A stretch of 64,000 nucleotides of DNA. Origin: CAZUZS01 sp964624795 (lineage in GTDB: Bacteria; Calditrichota; Calditrichia; RBG-13-44-9). Below are positions 53,516-62,423 of this stretch, piece by piece. Position 1 is the stretch's first letter; each line of letters begins with the position of its first letter. The stretch is taken from positions 1-64,000 of the forward strand of contig CAZUZS010000009.1 in NCBI GenBank assembly GCA_964624795.1. The letters are read 5' to 3'. Both the position numbers and the translations under genes were made by a program. The notes beneath the pieces were generated by a model. It made no database searches. It saw nothing but the letters and a program-made list of their open reading frames with translations, and was not told the DNA's origin.

Positions 53516-54394
53516 ATGCAACCTAATGAAATAGCCGATCAAACAAAATCGTTTAAAATAGATCCGGCAACAACTGTCGGGGCAGTGTCACTTGCAGTTT
53601 CGGATATCACCAAAATGTCCGGATTTTACCAGGCTGTTATCGGGTTGAGCATCCTCAACCAGTCGCAAACCTCGGCCATTTTGGGGGTGGGCAGGACGCC
53701 GCTTGTCCGGCTGGTATCCCGGGCCGGCGGGAAACGATATTCACGCACAACGGGCCTGTTCCATCTGGCGCTGCTGCTTCCGGGACGACCTGATTTGGGA
53801 AATTGGCTGCGGCACCTGACAGAGAGAAAATATCCGTTGGATGGCGCGGGAGACCATCTGGTAAGCGAGGCGTTGTATTTAACTGACCCGGAAGGAAACG
53901 GCATTGAGGTCTACTGTGACCGAGCGCGGGAAACCTGGCAGTTTGACGAAAATGGCATTAAGATGGATACCCTGGCGGTGGACCGCGAATCGCTGCTCGC
54001 GGAGGTTTCCGATACTCCATTTTTAGGGATGCCCTCCGGCGCCGCATTGGGCCACATTCATTTGAAAGTGGGCGATCTTCAGGAAACAATGGCGTTTTAC
54101 CAAGACATCCTGGGTTTCGATCTCATGACCACCTTGCCCGGCGCTGCCTTCTTTTCTGCCGGTGGCTATCATCATAGAATCGGGGCAAATATTTGGCAAT
54201 CCAGGGGAGCCGCACCGCCGCCACTTGATGCGCTGGGATTGGTCAGTTTCGAAATCCTTTTGCCGGACAAAGGAGCAGCGCAAAACATACTGAATCGGGT
54301 GGAAGAATCCAATTTGCCAATAGATAAGTCCGGTGAAAATCTTTCCGTGCAGGATCCGGCAGGAAACCGGATCGAATTTAAAATCACCGGGTAG
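53516..54394 (+). CDS. Two-module VOC (glyoxalase/dioxygenase-fold) protein
   Basis: Two vicinal-oxygen-chelate modules (about 20-130 and 170-290) are visible, each with DPEGNGIEVY or DPAGNRIEF at its end. The layout resembles CatE/MhqB-type extradiol dioxygenases. Candidate metal ligands are the His of LFHLALL and GHIHLKV and the Glu of the end motifs. The substrate is unknown. Confidence 0.8.
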   Translation: MQPNEIADQTKSFKIDPATTVGAVSLAVSDITKMSGFYQAVIGLSILNQSQTSAILGVGRTPLVRLVSRAGGKRYSRTTGLFHLALLLPGRPDLGNWLRHLTERKYPLDGAGDHLVSEALYLTDPEGNGIEVYCDRARETWQFDENGIKMDTLAVDRESLLAEVSDTPFLGMPSGAALGHIHLKVGDLQETMAFYQDILGFDLMTTLPGAAFFSAGGYHHRIGANIWQSRGAAPPPLDALGLVSFEILLPDKGAAQNILNRVEESNLPIDKSGENLSVQDPAGNRIEFKITG

Positions 54395-54594
54395 TCTGGA
54401 GCGCCGCATTTATCCATAGTATTGCTAAATTGAAATGCCAATGCCGTGAGGATTTTCTTTAAAAACACTCAATATCATTCGTATATTCCGCTGTAATAAT
54501 TCTTTCTAAAGCAAATCGCGTTTTGATTCGCTTTTGCGAGAATATTCTGCTTGTTGGTAAATCACCTAATTCATAAAAAAAGGGAGCGTATATA

Positions 54595-55407
54595 ATGAAG
54601 GCCACCCGGATCTTAATGACATTTCTCCTAATTACCGGTTTCACCATCATCTCATGCAGCACTGTCCCACTGACCAATCGGAAGCAACTTTCGCTGATCC
54701 CCAGCTCCTCCATGCTGTCCATGAGCTTTGAGCAGTACGACCAGTTCCTTAAATCCAACAAACTCAGCACAAACCAGCAACAAACCGAAATGGTGAAGAC
54801 GGTTGGTCACAAAATACAGGGAGCAGTTGAGAAATATATGAAGGACAATAATCTGTCAGACCGTCTGAATGGCTACAATTGGGAGTTCAACCTGGTTGAG
54901 AGTAATGAAGTAAACGCCTGGTGTATGCCCGGCGGAAAGGTCGTTGTTTATACAGGCATTTTGCCCATCACTCAAAATGCTGGTGGATTGGCAGTTGTTA
55001 TGGGACACGAAATCGCCCATGCTGTCGCGCGGCATGGCGATGAAAGAATGAGCCAGGCGCTTCTCACACAATTGGGCGGGGTAGCGCTTTCGGTAGCTTT
55101 AAAGGACCAGCCTGAAAAGACCCAGCAGCTCTGGATGGCGGCATTTGGGGCTGGTACCCAGGTTGGGGTTCTGCTGCCCTATAGCCGTCTCCAGGAAAGC
55201 GAAGCAGACCATCTCGGCCTGATTTTCATGTCAATGGCAGGTTACGATCCGCATATCGCGGTCGATTTTTGGGGAAGAATGGCAAAGATGAACCAAGGCC
55301 AGAAGCCGCCTGAATTCCTCAGCACCCACCCTTCCGATCAATCCCGGATTGAAAAGATCAAATCGGAACTACCCGAAGCAATGAAGTATTACCAGGCTTC
55401 ACGCTAA
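54595..55407 (+). CDS. M48-family metalloprotease, lipoprotein
   Basis: A signal with lipobox IISC (C21) is followed by a peptidase domain with H138-E139-I-A-H142 and a third ligand in the QESEADHLG segment. The 270-residue size matches LoiP/YcaL-type outer-membrane quality-control proteases. It may degrade misassembled envelope proteins. It is followed 13 bp later by a small membrane protein gene. Confidence 0.92.
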   Translation: MKATRILMTFLLITGFTIISCSTVPLTNRKQLSLIPSSSMLSMSFEQYDQFLKSNKLSTNQQQTEMVKTVGHKIQGAVEKYMKDNNLSDRLNGYNWEFNLVESNEVNAWCMPGGKVVVYTGILPITQNAGGLAVVMGHEIAHAVARHGDERMSQALLTQLGGVALSVALKDQPEKTQQLWMAAFGAGTQVGVLLPYSRLQESEADHLGLIFMSMAGYDPHIAVDFWGRMAKMNQGQKPPEFLSTHPSDQSRIEKIKSELPEAMKYYQASR

Positions 55408-55420
55408 ATTTGAACAGTAT

Positions 55421-55882
55421 ATGCTTAGTCGTATTAGCACAAATATAATTGATTTGACTGCTTTTCTGGTTGCGAACGCTGCGAACTTAGCACTTGTTAT
55501 CATATTTCTGTCAAGAACCCGGGGCATGACCCGCCTTGAATTTTACATGGGAATTCTGATAATCACGCTGGCAATTCCGCTTGTATTTGTCGCGGTGTAC
55601 AATCTAATCGGGAATAGAGAATGGTGGAGAATCATACTTCCCCTGCCCTTGATCCTGTTTTGTATCGTTGAATTACTGCTCGATTACATCCTGCAAATAC
55701 AATTCAGGGATACCCCTTTATTGTGGCCTTACATTATTCCGCTCTATTTGGGCCAACTGGGAATGATCGGTTATTCATTTTTGATAAGAAGGATTTATGG
55801 CTTCATCACGCTGGGGACATATTTCATGACCTTGTTCGCCTCATGGTATTCATTTTCGCAGGCCAGTCATAGTGAAATATAA
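55421..55882 (+). CDS. Small polytopic membrane protein of unknown function
   Basis: The 153-residue protein has four or five hydrophobic segments (about 10-30, 42-62, 72-92, 103-122, 128-148) and short loops. I do not recognise the family. It is probably co-transcribed with the M48 protease (13 bp spacing), but no functional link is evident. Confidence 0.65.
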   Translation: MLSRISTNIIDLTAFLVANAANLALVIIFLSRTRGMTRLEFYMGILIITLAIPLVFVAVYNLIGNREWWRIILPLPLILFCIVELLLDYILQIQFRDTPLLWPYIIPLYLGQLGMIGYSFLIRRIYGFITLGTYFMTLFASWYSFSQASHSEI

Positions 55883-55966
55883 GAGGCCCGCTTAGTTGGC
55901 AGGAGTCAAGTTCATTATGAAATGGTAAAATTGTTGGAAGTAAAGGTGATAGGTTGCCGGGACGGC

Positions 55967-56407
55967 TCAACTACTACTGTGTTCCTTACAGCGGCCAAAT
56001 ATCTGCAACTGATGGCTAATCATTTCCATTCCATATTTTTCGCAGATTTCCTTTTGTCGCCGCTCAATCACGTCATCCGCAAATTCCACCACTTTGCCGC
56101 AAACCACGCAAATCAGATGATCGTGATGCGGTAAATTCATGGACAGTTCATAAGTAGCGAAGCCCTGTCCCATATTTTCTTTTTTTATGATTTCTATCTT
56201 GTGCAGCAATTCCAGGGTCCGATAGACCGTGGCGCGAGAGATGTGGTTATGTTTTTCCCTGATATGTATGAAGAGCTGTTCTGCATCAAAATGAGATGGA
56301 AATGAGAAGATCTCTTCCAGGATAATCACCCGTTCCGTGGTAAAACGCAATCCATTTGCTTTAAGGTATTTCCGCAGTTTCTGCAGAGCATTTTGAAAAT
56401 CTATCAT
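55967..56407 (-). CDS. fur: Fur-family metal-dependent regulator
   Basis: The 146-residue protein has the Fur winged helix (ISRATVYRTLELL), the HHDH sensor segment (94-97), and the C100-x2-C103 zinc pair. Only one later Cys (C140) is visible instead of a second CxxC. Fur, Zur and PerR cannot be told apart by eye; iron (Fur) is the default. It is monocistronic, convergent with the preceding membrane-protein gene. Confidence 0.88.
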   Translation of the reverse strand: MIDFQNALQKLRKYLKANGLRFTTERVIILEEIFSFPSHFDAEQLFIHIREKHNHISRATVYRTLELLHKIEIIKKENMGQGFATYELSMNLPHHDHLICVVCGKVVEFADDVIERRQKEICEKYGMEMISHQLQIFGRCKEHSSS

Positions 56408-56476
56408 AAACTATCTGGAATGATCTTTAAAATTCAACCATGAAACGCCAGGTTTGGACACCGCAGAAAGTAGATT

Positions 56477-57400
56477 TCAATTAAAATTAAGATCGTTAAA
56501 ATAGAAATCAGTGGGATCGATAGCTTTGCCGTGATAATGGACTTCGTAATGTAAATGCGGGGCAGTAGAAATTCCAGTGTTGCCAACCTCCCCGATTTTC
56601 TCTCCGCGTTTTACAAATTGCCCCCGACGAACATAAATCTTCTGCAAATGTCCGTATTTTGTTTCAAAGCCGTATTTATGATTAATGGAAATAAAAAGGC
56701 CGTATCCGCCGTTCTTGCCGGTAAAATTCACATACCCATCTGCACTTGCCAGGATCGGTGTCCCACGGTTTGCCGCAAGATCGACTCCATAGTGTGGCAT
56801 GATTCGCTTAAAAATGGGATGCCGCCTTCTTCCAAATCCATCTGTCAATCTGCCGTTTGGCACCGGTTTAATCGCCGGCAGGAACCGCAACGAATCGTCC
56901 TTGCGTTCCATGGTAGAAATGAGTTTTTTATAGCTGTCTACTTCGAGCTTAATTTCTCGTTCCAGCCGGGCAAGCACACTCTGATTATCGACAATCGTAG
57001 ATTTTAAATGCAAATCTTCTAATTCCGGACCAGAAAAATGCGTAATATCCGATCCACCTATACCCACCTGCCTTACATCGGAATCGATAAGCGGAATGTC
57101 CAGCCGGGCTCGCACTTTGTCATCCAACTCCTCCACCTGGTTCAACTGGTCCCTAATAAACGTAATTTTGTCGCTCATGAATTTGAGCTGTTCTTCTAAA
57201 ACTGAATTTTTTTTCTGCAATTGCGAAATTTTTGAATTATGATTTAGCTTGATCACGAGGTCGGAAGACACTTTCAAAGCTACAACGATTAACAAAGTAA
57301 CGATGAGAATGCTGAAAATTACCTTTGGGAGGGAAATTGTGATTTGCTTAATTTTTGACGTGCCGGGGTTGACAAATACAAAACGAGAATTTTTAGTCAT
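56477..57400 (-). CDS. M23-family murein peptidase, membrane anchored
   Basis: The 307-residue protein has one N-terminal transmembrane helix (about 20-42), a coiled coil (about 50-95) and a C-terminal LytM domain with H/D in PHYGVDLAANRGTP and HLHYEVH. It should cleave peptidoglycan cross-links or act as an amidase activator. The ATG at 57400 is chosen because the helix then follows a short cytoplasmic tail. A start at 57442 adds only basic residues. Confidence 0.9.
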   Translation of the reverse strand: MTKNSRFVFVNPGTSKIKQITISLPKVIFSILIVTLLIVVALKVSSDLVIKLNHNSKISQLQKKNSVLEEQLKFMSDKITFIRDQLNQVEELDDKVRARLDIPLIDSDVRQVGIGGSDITHFSGPELEDLHLKSTIVDNQSVLARLEREIKLEVDSYKKLISTMERKDDSLRFLPAIKPVPNGRLTDGFGRRRHPIFKRIMPHYGVDLAANRGTPILASADGYVNFTGKNGGYGLFISINHKYGFETKYGHLQKIYVRRGQFVKRGEKIGEVGNTGISTAPHLHYEVHYHGKAIDPTDFYFNDLNFN

Positions 57401-57915
57401 AGCCTGATTCCTTTTCTGCGAATTTCCACCTCTAACTTTCATAAAATAATCATTTATGTGATTTTTGTCAATACCTAAAAAACAAAGAATTTAATTTTAT
57501 TTCCGGATTCTCTACAAAAGAAGAAGAATATGGGACTTGTTTTATCGGATTTTAATATTTCTGAGGCGATTGTAAAGGAAAAAACTGCCATTATCAACTC
57601 CCTCTCCGTCACTTTTATGACATTTGCCTCAAAAAAATGCAAATGTTATTCCACCCCTTCTATATTATCGGCCTGGAAGCGCGAATCCTTCGTCAACTAA
57701 TTAAAAAACAATTTCTTGAATTATTGATTCCCATCAAATCGACTTAAAATACAGACGAAAACAAGAGGTTCAAAACCGCCACAATCCGGCTCCTTTGATC
57801 AAAACAGCTGAACCCGGCCAAAATCAAGCCAACGCCCGAATTTCGGGGGGACAATGTAAAGAAAAATGGGGAATTAACAAAGCAAGAAATTTTTTGGGAT
57901 AAAGGTGGCTTCTTG
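57401..57915. other. Intergenic region between M23 and YhaN-like genes
   Basis: Contains an 8-bp-arm hairpin ACATTTGC/GCAAATGT at 57620-57646 with an A-rich loop. The remainder is AT-rich. A minus-strand reading frame overlapping the 3' end of the next gene is not supported. Confidence 0.5.
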
Positions 57916-60387
57916 TCATGTCGCAATGTGATCAAGATCCACAACATAGTCGCAGTAATCGATGTATTTGGGATTTGAAGCGCATACAATAACCTGGTGA
58001 TTCTTTTTCAAATCGCGTAGCGTGGCAAAAATTCGCTCAGTGCGCGACGGGTCAAACTGAACAAATGCATCGTCCACGATAAATGGGAATGGGATTTGGG
58101 GTGAAAGTAACTCGGATAGAACGAGGCGGTAAGCGAAGAATAGTTGGTCGTGGGTTCCGCTGCTCAACTGGTTCAACTGGATCGGTCTTCCTTTATATCC
58201 CAATTGAATTCTGAAATCCGGGTCCAGGTTGACCTGGAAATTCATGGGACTTATCATCCTTTCGAGGTGCTTTTGGATTCCGCTATTGATTGCCTGGAGA
58301 TGCGCATTCCTGAATTCCTGCACCGAGGAACGAAGGGTATCGAGAGCCAGGACCAGAGCATCCCGCCTGATTCCCAGATACGCGACTGCCTTCTCTAAAT
58401 CTTCTTTTTCTTCCTTAAGCTGCTCCGGATTGTAGCTGACAGTGGTTGTTTGCTGTGCCTGGGCACGGTAGGTCGCAATTTGGCTATCCAATTCATTTTT
58501 CTCATTGAAAGCGTTATTAATATCATTTTCTATTTTATCAATAAGCACTTCCGGTTCATTTTTCTCCAGTAATTTTTCCAAACGAGGCAATTCGGCGATG
58601 AGTTGATCCCGGGAGTACTCCAGGTTAGAAATTTGCTGCATCAACTTTTCCTTCAACTCCAATAAGCTCTCGTGGGAAGGCAATGCCGCCAACTGCTGCG
58701 CGTAGGCCTCGAGTTGGCTACAATTCTTTTGATATTGTGCAATTTCTTCCATAAGAACGGAGCCATTCTTTTTGACCAGTTTCTCGAGATTTTCAGCATA
58801 TTGGCAATATTGAGGATCGTCCACTATCGCCTTCAGATCCTCTCGGAGGCTATTCATCAATAGCGCAACATCTTCCTGTCGCTTTCGGTTCGTCACGAAT
58901 TTCCGGTATTCCAGCATAGTATGTTCGAGATTGTCGCCTATATAATCTTTGATCGAATTAAAATTCAGATTTCTGCTTTCCTGAAACTGTTTTAAGATTA
59001 TATGGGAATTTCTCCACTCCTGTCGCGCATTTTTCAGTTTTTTGCGAACCGGAAAAACCTCTACGGAAAAAACAATAATCGTAGCAAATAAAAAGAGAAC
59101 CGAACCCGCCCAGCCTAAAATGGAGAGGGGACTGATAAAATACGTTGCAAGCCCCGAGGAAATAAATATGATTAACAAAGTCAAATCCAAAAAGAGCCGC
59201 CCCCTGAATCTCTTGCTCAGGGAATCGGTAACATTTCCCTTCTCCTTCTCTTCATCTTGGTAGTGAGGAATCTTGCTATCCATTTTACGGATTTCTTCAA
59301 CGATATAAAGGAAATTCTGCGGCGCATCAGAAAAATCTGGAACATCTTTTAACTCCTCCTGTAAGCCGCTTATCTCGGATTCTAAAGTGGACAAACGAGA
59401 TTCAATCTCCAATTTTCGCTTTCTCAAAGGCAGGAATGCGCTGCTCTCTCTCTGAAGCTCGGAAGGATCGTAGGCAGCCAGATGCGGATATGAGTTGCTG
59501 TTTTGCACCTGCAGCACCTCCTTTTTGTGCATAATGCTTTCAACCTGTTCCAGCCGGGCAAGGATTTCCGTTTTTTTTGATTGCAGCTGATTCTTGCTGT
59601 CGCGAATCTGCTTCATTTTTCGCAATTCCACCAGCAGCCGCTGTAAAGATGGTATTTGCACCTCACGTTTTTTTCGCCTGGATTCTGCCTCCAACAGATT
59701 CTGCTGAATTTCCCGTTGAGAATTGAAATATGAAGATTCGTCTTCAATCCTGATCTCCAACTCCTGAATCGACTTGTTCTTTTTCTCCAAAAGCTGGTCG
59801 GTTCGTGGGCCACCATATTTTTGCCAGGGCAGGCGATCCCGGGTAAGGCGATAATATTCGTCTTCCAGGGCGCCCAGAACATCTTCGTAATCCGTTTCCC
59901 GCGTACCGGTAATCAGCTGTCGCAGTCCTGCATCCACATCAACCCGCACCTGGTGCTCGTGAATTACCGATGTCGCCATCAGAATATCTCTTGGCGGAAG
60001 GGGAAAAATCTGGCGGAAAGCCTCAAAGTATATCCGGTCAAATTTTTCGGATGGCAGATGGTAATCTTTGAAGAGAATCCGTTCCGAGTTCCCCAATTCC
60101 GAAATACGTACAAAATTCTTATCCAGATCTCTATCGATCAGGAACTGTTTTTTGTCCTGCTCAAAAAATAGTCGAACGCGGTAATCTTCCTCATTTTCCC
60201 AGGAACGGTAAAGCTTTTTCTCGGTTGGCTTCAATCCATAAAGCGCCGCAAACAGGGCACCGATAATTGTCGATTTCCCGGCTTCGTTTCGTCCAAAGAC
60301 CAGGCCCAATTCACCAGGCTTAAACTCGAAGTCGACTGGCCGGGAAAAATTACCAAACCCGGAAATTTCAATTCGTGTGATCTGCAT
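57916..60387 (-). CDS. YhaN/SbcC-like SMC-type ATPase with membrane segments
   Basis: Walker A GRNEAGKST (32-40) at the N-terminus and a C-terminal signature (QLSSGTHDQLFFAYR) with Walker B FIVDDAFVQFD are separated by long coiled coils. In the middle (about 396-446) two hydrophobic helices appear, a mark of YhaN relative to SbcC. It pairs with the metallophosphoesterase gene upstream. The complex probably acts on DNA ends at the membrane (inference). Confidence 0.85.
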   Translation of the reverse strand: MQITRIEISGFGNFSRPVDFEFKPGELGLVFGRNEAGKSTIIGALFAALYGLKPTEKKLYRSWENEEDYRVRLFFEQDKKQFLIDRDLDKNFVRISELGNSERILFKDYHLPSEKFDRIYFEAFRQIFPLPPRDILMATSVIHEHQVRVDVDAGLRQLITGTRETDYEDVLGALEDEYYRLTRDRLPWQKYGGPRTDQLLEKKNKSIQELEIRIEDESSYFNSQREIQQNLLEAESRRKKREVQIPSLQRLLVELRKMKQIRDSKNQLQSKKTEILARLEQVESIMHKKEVLQVQNSNSYPHLAAYDPSELQRESSAFLPLRKRKLEIESRLSTLESEISGLQEELKDVPDFSDAPQNFLYIVEEIRKMDSKIPHYQDEEKEKGNVTDSLSKRFRGRLFLDLTLLIIFISSGLATYFISPLSILGWAGSVLFLFATIIVFSVEVFPVRKKLKNARQEWRNSHIILKQFQESRNLNFNSIKDYIGDNLEHTMLEYRKFVTNRKRQEDVALLMNSLREDLKAIVDDPQYCQYAENLEKLVKKNGSVLMEEIAQYQKNCSQLEAYAQQLAALPSHESLLELKEKLMQQISNLEYSRDQLIAELPRLEKLLEKNEPEVLIDKIENDINNAFNEKNELDSQIATYRAQAQQTTTVSYNPEQLKEEKEDLEKAVAYLGIRRDALVLALDTLRSSVQEFRNAHLQAINSGIQKHLERMISPMNFQVNLDPDFRIQLGYKGRPIQLNQLSSGTHDQLFFAYRLVLSELLSPQIPFPFIVDDAFVQFDPSRTERIFATLRDLKKNHQVIVCASNPKYIDYCDYVVDLDHIAT

Positions 60388-60543
60388 TTTCCCCTAAACT
60401 CGAACGATTTGCTGTAATTTTATCATTTTTGTCCCGGTAGGCAAATTTGCTTTACGGAAATACAACCCGGGATGAAAACCTATGGCAAAGTATAGATTTG
60501 TATTCTGCTCACACTGGAATAGGATTGCCTTGCTCTGCTGTTC

Positions 60544-61683
60544 TTAATCGATGGTAAAGTACCCCATCAGGATTTTCAGTGCTTCCTGAGTCTTGAGTTT
60601 CTCCTCGTCATCGTCCGTATTTTGCAGCTTCTCCAACAATTTTCGCACCACCAGGCCCCGGATCGTATTCTCCTGCTCAATCAACTCCAGTTTTTCCGAG
60701 GCTGTGTATCTTGTCCGGTCCTCGACCTGAAAATAGAAGAACCCGGATTCGCAAAGCGCCTCCAAACGCGAACCGTTCAACAGAAATTCGGTTGGTCCGG
60801 TAAGTATCAACCGAAGAATCTCGCGCTGGTTGGCATATTTCTTAACAATCATCTCCGCAACGTCTTCAGTGCTACCTAAATTGTGCTGCGAAAAATCAAG
60901 TTCGATTGTTCGATAAAATCTCTTCTGGAATTCGACATCGGTGGAACGGACGAATACTTCATCTCGGTCGAATTCCACAACCACCACTTTACGGGCCCCC
61001 TCATCCCCCCAGCTCAGCGGTTCCAGGCATCCGGGATAGACAATATGCATTCCGTCTGAATGATAATGCCGGAAGTTATGATAATGCCCAAGCGCCACAT
61101 AGTCGAAACCTGTTTTAAACAAAGCCTCGGCGCTCAGAGGAATGTCCTGACTGTGCACCTGCCATTCCTGATTACCCACCAGTGAACCATGGATCAATGC
61201 GATATTTCGCACGTTCTTTTTTGCCGGCTGAAATGAATCAAATGGAGGACGGGAAAGAAAGCTGTAGGCCAATCCGTATATGTGGAAGATTTCACCCCGG
61301 ATATCCACTTCGGCGGGTTCCCGGATGTTTGGCGAGAGTAAAAGTGTTACGCCGGGGAACCTTTCCCTGCGAAAGACTGATTGGGGAGAAATAATATTAT
61401 CGTGATTACCGGGCACCAGGAATACCGGAATATCCTTTTCGGCCACGTCGCGGAAAACAGCTTTCACTTTACCCAGAAGATTTATGTCAGGGAATGGCGA
61501 ATCAAATAAATCGCCGGCTATCAGGATAGCATCCACCGGCGGGGTTTCTTCCATCGCCTGGTAAATCAATTGGGTAAAACTCTGGAATAGCTCGTGCGTC
61601 CGGATTTCCTGTTTTTCCACAGGGAGATATTTTTGTCGTGCGCCTAAGTGGATATCTGCTAAATGTAAAAACCGGGCTGCCAT
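60544..61683 (-). CDS. YhaO/SbcD-like DNA nuclease subunit (metallophosphoesterase)
   Basis: The 379-residue protein starts FLHLADIHLGA (metal ligands D10, H12) and has GDLFDSP, PGNHDN and GHYHN motifs, the Mre11/SbcD catalytic set. It is encoded just before the YhaN-like ATPase on the same strand, as in yhaO-yhaN pairs of Bacillus. The nuclease and ATPase should act together in DNA repair. Confidence 0.9.
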   Translation of the reverse strand: MAARFLHLADIHLGARQKYLPVEKQEIRTHELFQSFTQLIYQAMEETPPVDAILIAGDLFDSPFPDINLLGKVKAVFRDVAEKDIPVFLVPGNHDNIISPQSVFRRERFPGVTLLLSPNIREPAEVDIRGEIFHIYGLAYSFLSRPPFDSFQPAKKNVRNIALIHGSLVGNQEWQVHSQDIPLSAEALFKTGFDYVALGHYHNFRHYHSDGMHIVYPGCLEPLSWGDEGARKVVVVEFDRDEVFVRSTDVEFQKRFYRTIELDFSQHNLGSTEDVAEMIVKKYANQREILRLILTGPTEFLLNGSRLEALCESGFFYFQVEDRTRYTASEKLELIEQENTIRGLVVRKLLEKLQNTDDDEEKLKTQEALKILMGYFTID

Positions 61684-61841
61684 TTAGTATTCGATGTAAA
61701 TTTTATTGTGCGCTCTGAATATCGTTGGATAAATTTTTGCCGCAATGAGGCAAATGAAATTTGCCAAAAGAAAAGTAAACAAAATAGTTAACAAAAATAT
61801 GTGCTGAAATTTTTCGGCAATTAAATGAAAGAGGGGTAAAA

Positions 61842-62231
61842 TTACCTGAATAGCGCCTTTATGCTGCCCCACGTGCGGTTGATCCCGGTAACCACCATTA
61901 CGGGCAAAGATTCGCTATGCTGAGAACTGCCATCCTTATTGACAATTCTCAGTCGATAATAGAACAAACTCTTGATCTTTCCCAACTGGTCGTCCACAAA
62001 GAGGTACTGAAAACCAGGCCCTTTCGCAGCAACTTCACCAATATCTGAAAATGATCGATTATCAATGGACCGCTCGATTACGAACTTATCCACATTGACT
62101 TCCTGCGTCGTTTTCCACTGCAGGGAAATTTCGCTGGATCCCGGTTCAGCCTTCCATTCGGTGAGAATCGCATTGGCGAAGAGCAGAGAAACAAAGCTGA
62201 AAATAAGAACAATGTATTTTATTGTTTTCAT
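61842..62231 (-). CDS. Exported fibronectin-III-like small protein
   Basis: A signal peptide (about 1-20) is followed by about 90 residues of beta-rich sequence (ISLQWKTTQEVNVDKFVIERSID...FYYRLRIVNKDGS), which looks like the FN3-like domain that often precedes T9SS sorting domains. No sorting domain follows, so the gene may be a short remnant or a stand-alone domain. The ATG at 62231 is used; an earlier codon (62255) would displace the signal. Confidence 0.65.
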   Translation of the reverse strand: MKTIKYIVLIFSFVSLLFANAILTEWKAEPGSSEISLQWKTTQEVNVDKFVIERSIDNRSFSDIGEVAAKGPGFQYLFVDDQLGKIKSLFYYRLRIVNKDGSSQHSESLPVMVVTGINRTWGSIKALFR

Positions 62232-62423
62232 ATACTGCTGATTCTTTGACAACATAATTTAACATTTTTTTTCACTAAATCAAGCCCCAAGATTAAAATT
62301 ATCGGCAGAATGCCTTTCTTATTCAGGTAAACCTTTTATAGCTTCCACATCAGAATGGCGCTTGCTCAGCTTTACCATCACGGAAGCACGCCGCCAAATC
62401 GATATTGGAAACATGCCTCTACG

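Noticed and set aside
57744..57989. 81-codon minus-strand reading frame in the M23-YhaN spacer
   Set aside because: It overlaps the 3' end of the YhaN-like gene in another frame and has no ribosome site or family features.
61684..61872. Possible 62-residue membrane protein directly before the YhaO-like gene
   Set aside because: The hydrophobic stretch comes from AT-rich intergenic sequence, the GTG start lacks a ribosome site, and it overlaps the FN3-like gene.
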